Source: Arthrobacter sunyaminii (GTDB lineage Bacteria > Actinomycetota > Actinomycetes > Actinomycetales > Micrococcaceae). Taken from it: 64,000 nucleotides of DNA. The notes below the pieces were generated by a model that saw nothing but the letters and a program-made list of their open reading frames with translations, ran no database searches and was not told the origin of the DNA. Shown in pieces: positions 54,991-62,455 of this stretch (within the stretch, counting starts at the first letter, position 1; the number at the start of each line of letters is the position of its first letter). Where the stretch lies: contig NZ_CP076456.1 of the NCBI RefSeq assembly GCF_018866305.1, positions 1,674,001 to 1,738,000 of the forward strand, in the 5' to 3' direction. Both the position numbers and the translations under genes were made by a program.

Positions 54991-56286
54991 CTATCGGGAG
55001 CCGGCGCTGTCTTTTTCCTTTTCCACCAGCGGGTCCGGATCAAGGAACGCGACGGTAAGCACTGCAGCCGTCTGCTCGATCTGCCACTGGCGTGCGCCCA
55101 GGTCCCGCAGCGCAGAGCTGATCGAATCCAGATTGATCTGTGCCGGAGGACGCCAGGCCACCCGGCGAAGGGTGTCGGGAGTCAGCAGATTCTCGAGGGG
55201 CAGGTTCAGCTGTTCGGCTACGGCAGCCAGCCGCGGTTTTGCGGTTTGCAGGCGTGCCGCTGCCTCCGGATCATTCTTGGCCCATACCCGCGGGGGCGGC
55301 GGAGCGTGGGTGGGAATGTGCAGCGGCGGCAGGTCGGTGCTGGACCGGCCAGCGGAAATGCAGCGCAGCCAGCGCGGTGCTTCCTTCTGTGCGGCGCGGC
55401 CGTGGAAGCCCGGGGTGCCCAGCAGCTGCGGGACGGTGGTGGGCATGGCCCGGGCGGCCGCCACAATAGCGGAGTCCGGGATGAGCCGGCCCGGTGCGGT
55501 GTCCCGGTTTTCGGCCAGGTGCTCGCGCTCGGTCCACAGTTCGCGGACAACGGCCAGCTGCCGGCGGTCACGCAACTGGTGCATCCCGCTGGTGCGGCGC
55601 CACGGGTCCACCCGCGGGGCCGACGGCGGTGCCGTCCGGATCGCTTCAAACTCCTGCTCCGCGAAGGTAAGTTTCCCGGCGTCGTCGAGTACCTTGATCA
55701 GTTCAATGCGAAGCTCGGCGAGGACCTCAACGTCCAGGGCGGCGTAGCGCAGCCACGGCTCGGGCAGCGGGCGGGTGGACCAGTCGGCGGCCGAGTGCTC
55801 CTTTGCCAGGGTAAAGCCGAGCAGGTTCTCAATCACCGCGGCCAGGCCGACGCGCGGGAGTCCCGCCAGACGTGCGGCGAGTTCCGTGTCGAAAAGCTTG
55901 TCCGGCCACATGCCCAGTTCCGACAGGCAGGGCAGATCCTGGCTGGCTGCGTGCAGAATCCATTCCACGCCCTGCAGAGCGTCGTTGATGATATCCAGGT
56001 TGTCGAACGGTTCCGGATCGATCAGCCAGGTGCCGGCGCCTTCACGGCGAATCTGGACCAGGAAAGCGCGCTGGCCGTAGCGGAAGCCGGAAGCGCGTTC
56101 AGCGTCGACGGCTGCGGGTCCGGTGCCGGCGGCGAGAGCCTTGGCGGCCCGTTCCAGTCCGCGGGGAGTGTCGATGACCAGGGGCACCCCGTCTCTTGGT
56201 GCCTCCAGCAGCGGGAGCTCAACCGGCTCGTCGTTCGGGTCAGCGGAAGGGGTGTGGACGGGGGAGCCGGGTATCTGCGCGGTCAT
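54991..56286 (-). CDS. rnd: Ribonuclease D
   Basis: A 431-residue 3'-5' exoribonuclease for tRNA 3'-end maturation. The DEDD motifs are visible: VDAERASGFRYGQRAFLVQI (Exo I), LHAASQDLPCLSELG (Exo II), and RYAALDVEVLAELR (Exo III). An HRDC domain follows (PWRRTSGMHQLRDRRQLAVVRELW). The C-terminal 150 residues are the usual actinobacterial extension. Paired with the DUF3000 gene, its constant neighbour in actinobacteria. Confidence 0.94.
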   Translation of the reverse strand: MTAQIPGSPVHTPSADPNDEPVELPLLEAPRDGVPLVIDTPRGLERAAKALAAGTGPAAVDAERASGFRYGQRAFLVQIRREGAGTWLIDPEPFDNLDIINDALQGVEWILHAASQDLPCLSELGMWPDKLFDTELAARLAGLPRVGLAAVIENLLGFTLAKEHSAADWSTRPLPEPWLRYAALDVEVLAELRIELIKVLDDAGKLTFAEQEFEAIRTAPPSAPRVDPWRRTSGMHQLRDRRQLAVVRELWTEREHLAENRDTAPGRLIPDSAIVAAARAMPTTVPQLLGTPGFHGRAAQKEAPRWLRCISAGRSSTDLPPLHIPTHAPPPPRVWAKNDPEAAARLQTAKPRLAAVAEQLNLPLENLLTPDTLRRVAWRPPAQINLDSISSALRDLGARQWQIEQTAAVLTVAFLDPDPLVEKEKDSAGSR

Positions 56287-56376
56287 AAGACCTTCAGTCT
56301 ATCGAGTCCGGCGGTGCCGCAGTGACACACGGGCACCCCCGCCTGGTTCGGGGTGTCCAATTCTGGGCGTCTTGCC

Positions 56377-57015
56377 CTAGCTTCGGCGCACCCTGGGCAG
56401 CGGAGTGACACCCTCGGGCAGGGGAGGTAGCCCGGCAAAGGTGCAGACCATGTCCGACCAGGCTTCCAAATGCTCCTGCACATCGGCGGAATCCGGGGTC
56501 CAGGAGGCACGCAGCTCAATATCAATGGCATCGCCCCGGCCGGCGAGTGTTCCGTAGCTTTCCGAGAGGATTCGGGTGGCGGTGCCCCCGGCGTTGGAGT
56601 ATCCGGCATGGTGTTCCTGCAGGGCTTCCACGAGCCACGTCCAGGCGACTGAACCAACAAGTTCATCGTTGCCCATGTCCGGCTCCAGTTCGGCCCGGAT
56701 ATAGGTAACAATCCGGAACGTTCCGTTCCATACGTCAGACCCCTCGGGGTCATGCAGGAGGATAAAGCGGCCGGTGGCCAGCTCGGTTTGTTCCGGAATG
56801 ACGATTCCGGACGGGCCGTGGCCGAGGCCCTCAGCACGTGCCAGCGGTCCACTCGCGAGAATCTCCGCACCCAGTGACACCGCAAAAGGCGCCAACCGGG
56901 CCGGTGCCGGGATCTCGTTTAGATGCAGCTCAGGGCGGCACCGGGCGCGCCGCAGCGAACCGAGGGCTTTCAGGAAGTCTGGGGGTACTTGTGATAAGTC
57001 ACCGATTGCACTCAC
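56377..57015 (-). CDS. DUF3000 family protein
   Basis: A 212-residue cytoplasmic protein matching DUF3000: PPDFLKALGSLRRARCRPELHLNEIPAPARLAPFAVSL at the start and LLHDPEGSDVWNGTFRIVTYIRAELEPDMGNDELVGSVAWTWL in the middle. Function unknown. The gene is found next to rnd in many actinobacteria, which suggests a link to RNA processing or DNA metabolism. 90 bp separate it from rnd. Confidence 0.9.
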   Translation of the reverse strand: MSAIGDLSQVPPDFLKALGSLRRARCRPELHLNEIPAPARLAPFAVSLGAEILASGPLARAEGLGHGPSGIVIPEQTELATGRFILLHDPEGSDVWNGTFRIVTYIRAELEPDMGNDELVGSVAWTWLVEALQEHHAGYSNAGGTATRILSESYGTLAGRGDAIDIELRASWTPDSADVQEHLEAWSDMVCTFAGLPPLPEGVTPLPRVRRS

Positions 57016-57157
57016 CTTCGCAGGTTACTGGCGCAGACCTCGGGCAAAGGTTCAGGCTCGCCGAAGTGTCCCTTTTGTTATCTGCCCAGCCTAGGCCTCA
57101 GCTGCCGGTGGCGGGAGGGCCCGGGGTTGTTTGCCCGGACGTACCGCCGGCTTTTCC

Positions 57158-57189
57158 GGTCCCGGAGCTGCCGGAACAGCTCCGGGACC
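57158..57189. terminator. Hairpin after the threonine aldolase gene
   Basis: A perfect 13-bp stem (GGTCCCGGAGCTG at 57158-57170, its complement at 57177-57189), 6-nt loop, 7 bp beyond the aldolase stop on the minus strand. No U-tract follows on that strand, so it is a probable tractless terminator. Confidence 0.6.
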
Positions 57190-57196
57190 ACAGCTG

Positions 57197-58288
57197 CTAG
57201 CTCAGCGCAGACTCTCCGGGAGCGTCGGGATCCGCAGCAACCTCGCGGGCAATGGCCTCGGCGAACGCATCAACGTCGGCTTCTGAGGTGTCGAACGTGC
57301 ACATCCAGCGCACCTCTCCCGTGGCCTGGTCCCAGTCGTAGAACCGGAACGAGGAGCGCAGGCGGTCCGCAACGCCGGCCGGCAGTTTGGCGAAGACAGC
57401 GTTGGACTCGGTGGGCTGGGTCAGCTCCACGCCGTCGATCTTCTCCACCGCTGCCCGCAGCCGCTGTGCCATGGCGTTCGCGTGTGAGGCCGAGCGCAGC
57501 CAGAGATCGTCCTCATACAGCGTGACGAACTGGGCTGAAATGAAGCGCATCTTGGACGCCAGCTGCATGTTCATCTTGCGCAGGTAATCCAGGCCGGGGG
57601 AGGCCTCCGGATTCAGTGAGACGATGCACTCGCCGTACATCATGCCGTTCTTGGTGCCGCCCAGGGACAGAATGTCCACGCCGGCGTCGGTGGTCATGGC
57701 ACCCATGCCCACGCCCAGCGCTGCGGCGGCATTGCCCAGCCGGGCCCCGTCCATGTGCAGGAGCATGCCGTGCTTATGGCAGTGCTCGGCAATGGCGGTG
57801 ATTTCCTCCACCGTGTACAAAGTGCCCAACTCGGTGGACTGGGTGATGGACACGGCCAGCGGCTGCGCACGGTGCTCGTCGCCCCAGCCCCAGGCCTCCT
57901 GGTCAATCAGTGCGGGCGTGAGCTTGCCGTCCGCGGCGGGGATCTGCAGCAGTTTCATGCCGCCGATCCGTTCCGGCGCACCGTTTTCGTCCACATTGAT
58001 GTGGGCGGTGGAGGCGCAGATGACGGCGCCCCAGCGCGGCAGCAGCGACTGCAGCGCTGTCACGTTGGCGCCGGTGCCGTTGAACACCGGGAAGGCGCGC
58101 ATTTTCGAGCCGAAGTGCGCAGTCAGCACCTCGCGCAGCTTGGCCGTGTAGACGTCTTCGCCGTAGGCCACCTGATGGCCCTGGTTGGCTGCGGTCAGCG
58201 CGTCCAGGATTTCGGGATGGACTCCGGAATAGTTGTCCGAGGCAAACGCGCGGATGGATATGTCATGCAGGGGGGAAATGTTGGTCAC
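57197..58288 (-). CDS. Low-specificity threonine aldolase
   Basis: A 363-residue PLP enzyme of the GlyI/LtaE fold type, cleaving L-threonine/allo-threonine to glycine and acetaldehyde. FASDNYSGVHPEILDAL opens the protein, FNGTGANVTALQSLL binds PLP phosphate, LLHMDGARLGNAA holds the PLP-contacting Asp, and the lysine is in LSLGGTKNGMMYGE. The length is normal. Monocistronic. Confidence 0.92.
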   Translation of the reverse strand: MTNISPLHDISIRAFASDNYSGVHPEILDALTAANQGHQVAYGEDVYTAKLREVLTAHFGSKMRAFPVFNGTGANVTALQSLLPRWGAVICASTAHINVDENGAPERIGGMKLLQIPAADGKLTPALIDQEAWGWGDEHRAQPLAVSITQSTELGTLYTVEEITAIAEHCHKHGMLLHMDGARLGNAAAALGVGMGAMTTDAGVDILSLGGTKNGMMYGECIVSLNPEASPGLDYLRKMNMQLASKMRFISAQFVTLYEDDLWLRSASHANAMAQRLRAAVEKIDGVELTQPTESNAVFAKLPAGVADRLRSSFRFYDWDQATGEVRWMCTFDTSEADVDAFAEAIAREVAADPDAPGESALS

Positions 58289-58331
58289 AGTGTCCAGTAT
58301 CTCTTACGGGTGTTTCGGTTCGAACCGCGGC

Positions 58332-59105
58332 TCAGGACTGCGGTACCAGGGAGATGCGCTGCCCGTTCAGCTGCGCCGCATCCTGGCTAAAAAGGTCGAC
58401 GGCGGCCCCGGCCAGGGTCTGCACATCGGTGTAGGTGCTGAAGTCGCGGTCCGGCTGGGCCGCACGCATGGAGTCATCCACGAGGGCCTTGACCACAAAG
58501 ACGACGGCGGCCGAGTGCTGCGGCTGAGCGTTTTCCTTGGCGCCGGACTGCGCGCGGCGGAAGCCCTGCGCAATTGCCTGCACCCAGGCTTCGGCCGCGG
58601 CCTTGGCTGCGGCGTACCCGGCGCCTCCGGCGGTGGGGGAGTCCACGGAGGTGGAGGAAACGATGGCGAGCCGGCCGTCGTCGGACGCTGCCAGCTGGTC
58701 GTAGAAGCTGCGGCTGACGTTGCGCAGGGTCTGCAGGATGTTGGTCTGCAGGAAATCCCAGTCGTCTTCCTTCTGCCCGGTGATGCCGCCGCCGCCGCGC
58801 CAGCCGCCCACCAGATGGATCAGCCCGTCAATCCCGCCGTACATTTCCTGCAGATCCTGGGAGAGGGCGTCCACGTCGCCGGGACGGGACAGGTCGCAGG
58901 TGCGCAGATCGGCGTCGAGCAGGCCAAAGAGGGTGTTTTCGAGCCGGGCGGCGTCGCGGCCCACCGCCACAACCTTGGCACCGGCGGCTTCCAGTGCTTT
59001 GCAGACCGCGACGCCGGACGCGGAGGCCGCGCCGGCCACCAAAACGGTACGGCCCCGCACAGACTGGTCAGAGGCGGACGTTCCGGTGGCCGGCGTTGTG
59101 CTCAT
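58332..59105 (-). CDS. Short-chain dehydrogenase/reductase, partner of DUF6421
   Basis: A 257-residue SDR. The cofactor loop VAGAASASGVAVCKALEAAG is unusual (GAASASG in place of TGxxxGIG). IHLVGGWRGGGG, VSSTSVDSPTAGGAGYAAAKAAAEAW holds the catalytic Ser and YxxxK. Its start lies 1 bp from the DUF6421 stop, so the two are cotranscribed and probably act together. Substrate unknown. Confidence 0.87.
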   Translation of the reverse strand: MSTTPATGTSASDQSVRGRTVLVAGAASASGVAVCKALEAAGAKVVAVGRDAARLENTLFGLLDADLRTCDLSRPGDVDALSQDLQEMYGGIDGLIHLVGGWRGGGGITGQKEDDWDFLQTNILQTLRNVSRSFYDQLAASDDGRLAIVSSTSVDSPTAGGAGYAAAKAAAEAWVQAIAQGFRRAQSGAKENAQPQHSAAVVFVVKALVDDSMRAAQPDRDFSTYTDVQTLAGAAVDLFSQDAAQLNGQRISLVPQS

Positions 59106-60497
59106 TTAGTTCGAACTCCCTGTGATTCCCGACGTGGATTCGATGACCGGAGCCATCTTCTTGGACAGCGCTTCGTAGAACATGGACAGCGGAAATTCGT
59201 CGTCCAGCACCTGGTCGGTGAGCCCGCGCGGCGGCCCGTCCAACGGCAGGGCGTCCGGACCCTTGGCCCAAACGGAGGCCGGGTTCGGCGTCAGCGTGGC
59301 GGACACCAGATCGTAGGCGGCAAACCAGTGGGCGGTCTTCGGCCGGTCAATGGAGCGCCAGTACAGGTCCTCGATGTTCGCGCCCAGGCGGACAACGACG
59401 TCGGCCACGTCTTCCCAGTCGATGCTCAGCTTGCCGTCGGTCCAGTGCAGGACGTGGTTCTGGTGCATCCAGGCGAACAACAGCTGCCCGCCGAGGCCGT
59501 CATAGTTGCGCACCCGGCTGCCTGTAATGGCGAACCGGAAGATCCGGTCAAAGATCACCGCGTACTGCACCAGCGTGGCATGTTTGCGGGCCTCCGGGGA
59601 AGCGTCCTCGTCCTTTTCGATCTTCACTGCTTCGCGGAAGGCCGTGAGGTCGCAGCGCAGTTCCTCGAGGGAGTAAAGGAAGTACGGCATGCGCTGTTTG
59701 ATCATGAACGGGTCAAAGGGGAGGTCCCCGCGCATGTGCGTGCGGTCATGGATCAGGTCCCACATGACAAAGGTGTCCTGTGCCAGTTTCTGGTCATCCA
59801 GCAGGGCGGCGGCATCCTCGGGCAGCTGCAGCGAGGTGATCTCAGCGGCAGCGCGCAGGACGCGGCGGAACCGGGCAGCTTCGCGGTCGGCGAAGATGGC
59901 GCCCCAGGTGAAGGTGGGCGTTTCGCGGACGGCCACGGTTTCGGGGAAGAGCACTGCCGAGTTGGTGTCGTAGCCCGGGGTGAAGTCCAGGAAGCGGATG
60001 GGTACGAAGAGCTTGTTGGAGTACTCGCCGGCTTCGAGTTCGCCGATGAACTCGGGCCAGACAACCTCGATCAGGACCGCTTCCACGTAACGGTTCGTGG
60101 AGCCGTTCTGCGTGTACATGGGGAACAGCACCAGGTGCTGCAGGCCGTCCGTCCGGTTCAGCTGCGGGGAGAACGCGAGCAGGGAATCGAGGAAATCCGG
60201 TTCGCCCAGGCCGCCGGCGACCCAGCGCTGCAGGTCCTGGACCACCAGGGACAGGTATTCGGCGTCGTGCTCGAAGGCCGGAGCCAGCGCCTCGACGGCG
60301 GCAGCAATCACTGAAATGAGTTCTTCGGCAGCGGCACGGTTGTCCGTGTCCACTGATCCGTTTTTGTTCTGCAGCGGCTGCAGGTCCGTGGCGGCCTGTT
60401 TGAGTGCCTGCCAGGCCTCGGAGGTCTCCGGGCTGCTGCCGGCGGAAACGGCGGTAAAGCCGGGGTGGGAAAGCGAGGGGAACGCTGAGACAGACAT
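59106..60497 (-). CDS. DUF6421 family protein
   Basis: A 463-residue cytoplasmic protein of unknown function. The most conserved-looking region, near 245-285, reads FVMWDLIHDRTHMRGDLPFDPFMIKQ and then YFLYSLEELRCDLTAF. HDRTH…EELRCD could bind a metal through His and acidic residues, but there is no named catalytic motif. WMHQNHVLHW is another His-rich segment. It is an actinobacterial family commonly next to an SDR, as here. Monocistronic start behind two inverted repeats. Confidence 0.78.
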   Translation of the reverse strand: MSVSAFPSLSHPGFTAVSAGSSPETSEAWQALKQAATDLQPLQNKNGSVDTDNRAAAEELISVIAAAVEALAPAFEHDAEYLSLVVQDLQRWVAGGLGEPDFLDSLLAFSPQLNRTDGLQHLVLFPMYTQNGSTNRYVEAVLIEVVWPEFIGELEAGEYSNKLFVPIRFLDFTPGYDTNSAVLFPETVAVRETPTFTWGAIFADREAARFRRVLRAAAEITSLQLPEDAAALLDDQKLAQDTFVMWDLIHDRTHMRGDLPFDPFMIKQRMPYFLYSLEELRCDLTAFREAVKIEKDEDASPEARKHATLVQYAVIFDRIFRFAITGSRVRNYDGLGGQLLFAWMHQNHVLHWTDGKLSIDWEDVADVVVRLGANIEDLYWRSIDRPKTAHWFAAYDLVSATLTPNPASVWAKGPDALPLDGPPRGLTDQVLDDEFPLSMFYEALSKKMAPVIESTSGITGSSN

Positions 60498-60586
60498 GGC
60501 TGCGACCTTCCGGAGGGAGGCCGCCCCGAAGCAGTGGAGCGGCAGAGAAGTAATGCGTCGAGCATACTCACGAAAAACTAACGCTT

Positions 60587-60621
60587 ACGCTGTTTAGCGT
60601 GACACATAAGCACTACTTATG
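60587..60621. promoter_or_regulatory. Two inverted repeats ahead of the DUF6421-SDR operon
   Basis: ACGCT-GTTT-AGCGT (60587-60600) and CATAAG-CACTA-CTTATG (60605-60621) lie 90-125 bp upstream of the DUF6421 start, in an otherwise gene-free 179-bp gap. The position suits operator sites for the leftward transcript. No regulator gene adjoins them. Confidence 0.35.
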
Positions 60622-60676
60622 CTGAGCCTTGAATCTCAGGTAATGACCGTAACGTGTGCTGCGGGTCACAGGATGC

Positions 60677-60997
60677 TTAGCCGGTCGAAGACGGCTCCAC
60701 GTTCACTGTGCCGTCCCGAATGACGACCTGCCGGTCCGGGCACACGCGCTCAGTGAGGACAACCTCCTGGCCCGTCGGGAACCGCACGGTGGTGTCCCCC
60801 TCGGTGCAGCCGTATCCGAGGATATGGACACCGCCGTCCGATTCGACGGTGAATTCCTGGTCTCCGGTGGACACCGTGACATCTTCGGCCCCCTCGTTGC
60901 TGAAACTGAGGTCACCGTCCGAGGCGCATCCGGTAAGGGCGACGGCTAACGCCATCACCACGAGTGTGCTTCCCCCGAGTTGCTTCACGTATCTCAT
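60677..60997 (-). CDS. Small lipoprotein
   Basis: A 106-residue exported protein. The hydrophobic stretch STLVVMALAVALTGC is a lipobox with Cys near residue 23. The mature part is a small β-rich domain (NEGAEDVTVSTGDQEFTVESDGG…GCTEGDTTVRFPTGQEVVL) with two further Cys that may form a disulfide. No family recognised. GAGGGA before ATG 60997 sets the start. Confidence 0.72.
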   Translation of the reverse strand: MRYVKQLGGSTLVVMALAVALTGCASDGDLSFSNEGAEDVTVSTGDQEFTVESDGGVHILGYGCTEGDTTVRFPTGQEVVLTERVCPDRQVVIRDGTVNVEPSSTG

Positions 60998-61093
60998 TGC
61001 GTCCCTCGCTGGCTCGAATAACCCGTGTGGCAGCGAGCCTATACCCCGGTTTCGGTTTTGGGGCGGCGAACCGGTGAGCATCTGCGGTCCGCG

Positions 61094-61804
61094 CTACCCG
61101 CCGAGCCTGTGGGCGACCGTCGGAATCAGGATGGGCAGGTTGATGCCCAGATGAAGCAGCATGCACGCCGGCAGGTTGCGGGTCCTGGCGTAAAGAAGAT
61201 AGATCGCAAGGGTTCCTATGCCCGAGGTCCAGAGCCACTGAGGTCCGAAGAAGACGGTGTGCGGAGCGACGAACAGGGGCACGGTGAGGACGTAGGCGAG
61301 CCAGGGGCGGCGCGTCAGCTCACTGAGGCGTTCAATCGGGTAGCCGCGGTACAGAATCTCTTCGCACACTGCCGCCGACACGATCATCCCGGCAACGGCG
61401 ACGACGGGAAGCGACGTGATGGATGCCGTTCCTGAATCCTCGGCGGGCGGCCAAAAGGTGAGGACGGCCCACTGCCACGCCATGTAGAACCCGAACAGAT
61501 ACAGGGCCCATTCGAGATCTTTGCCCTGCGGACGCCGCAGCCCCAAGGATGCAACGGGGCGCCGTTCGATCAACAGCACGTATCCGAGAAGGAGTGAGAC
61601 GGCGAGGACGTTCCACACGATCGAGTTGGCAGGACCCTCGAACCCCGGAGTGATACCCAACCCACGGCACACCCGGGGCAGCCACAGGGGCGAATAGGAG
61701 AGGGCAAGGCCAATGAAGACGACCAGCCAAGCCAGCCAGGGCCGGTTCGCCGCGGCTGCACTTATCTTCGACGGCCGCAGGTTCGATCTGCCGAACTGAT
61801 TCAT
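61094..61804 (-). CDS. CPBP family intramembrane metalloprotease
   Basis: A 236-residue membrane protein with about six to seven helices. The catalytic motifs of CPBP/Abi proteases are present: AAVCEEILYRGYPIERL (EExxxR), FVAPHTVFF (His), and LLHLGINLP (HxxxN). The family cleaves prenylated or membrane substrates, and some members confer immunity to bacteriocins. Divergent from a TetR gene, with a 48-bp gap that carries a perfect palindrome. Confidence 0.9.
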   Translation of the reverse strand: MNQFGRSNLRPSKISAAAANRPWLAWLVVFIGLALSYSPLWLPRVCRGLGITPGFEGPANSIVWNVLAVSLLLGYVLLIERRPVASLGLRRPQGKDLEWALYLFGFYMAWQWAVLTFWPPAEDSGTASITSLPVVAVAGMIVSAAVCEEILYRGYPIERLSELTRRPWLAYVLTVPLFVAPHTVFFGPQWLWTSGIGTLAIYLLYARTRNLPACMLLHLGINLPILIPTVAHRLGG

Positions 61805-61810
61805 AGAGCG

Positions 61811-61826
61811 CCCACTCTAGAGTGGG
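61811..61826. promoter_or_regulatory. TetR-type operator between the protease and its regulator
   Basis: CCCACTCTAGAGTGGG is a perfect 16-bp palindrome in the 48-bp divergent gap. A further half-site, CTAGAGTGG, lies at 61840-61848, directly before the tetR start. The likely ligand is the TetR protein encoded at 61853. Confidence 0.8.
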
Positions 61827-61852
61827 AGATCCATGAAAGCTAGAGTGGCAGA

Positions 61853-62455
61853 ATGCCTCGCCCAGTGGACCGTGACAAATATGATTCGAAGCGTTCAGCC
61901 ATTGTTCGGGTGGCGGCGGGTCAGTTCGCCGAGCATGGCTACAGAGGTGCAACCACAGCCGCCATTTGTCAGGCGGCCGGGATATCCTCCGGCACGTTCT
62001 TCCACTACTTTCCCACCAAGCTCGAACTGCTCGTCGCGGTCCTCGGTTCCGACGTTGATGACCTGGGTGCGGACCTTGAACGGATCGAAGCAGAAGCATC
62101 AGGTCTGGCGGCTATCCTGGCCTACGCCGCTGCGCTGGAGGGTGACATCGCCGACTCGTCCTACTCCACCTTCGTGAACGGTCTCCTTGGCGTTGCGGCT
62201 GAGCCGTCGGTGGCGGCGATGCTCTCCGCCGAGTCCGAAACCGTGCTGGCCTTCCTTGTCCGGCATGTCGACATCGGGCAGCGCGACACATCCATCCGGC
62301 GGGACGTCAGCGCACCCAAGCTGGCGGCCTGGATTGGCTGGTTGATCGACGGAGCGGCCCAAAGCGCCGTCGCCGGTCTGCCGGAACGGCCGATCCCGCT
62401 GAGGGAAGCCATTCTGGCACTGACGAATTCAGGCCCTAAAGATTTGAAGCGCTGA
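61853..62455 (+). CDS. TetR-family transcriptional regulator
   Basis: A 200-residue repressor. The N-terminal helix-turn-helix (residues 14-60) reads RSAIVRVAAGQFAEHGYRGATTAAICQAAGISSGTFFHYF, the usual TetR pattern. The C-terminal ligand domain is of unknown specificity. It probably controls the divergent CPBP protease and itself through the palindrome between them. Its stop abuts the convergent prfC stop directly. Confidence 0.93.
   Translation: MPRPVDRDKYDSKRSAIVRVAAGQFAEHGYRGATTAAICQAAGISSGTFFHYFPTKLELLVAVLGSDVDDLGADLERIEAEASGLAAILAYAAALEGDIADSSYSTFVNGLLGVAAEPSVAAMLSAESETVLAFLVRHVDIGQRDTSIRRDVSAPKLAAWIGWLIDGAAQSAVAGLPERPIPLREAILALTNSGPKDLKR

Noticed and set aside
58233..60314. A 693-codon + frame opposite the SDR and DUF6421 genes
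   Set aside because: Gly/Val/His-rich shadow of high-GC coding sequence, crossing two gene boundaries.
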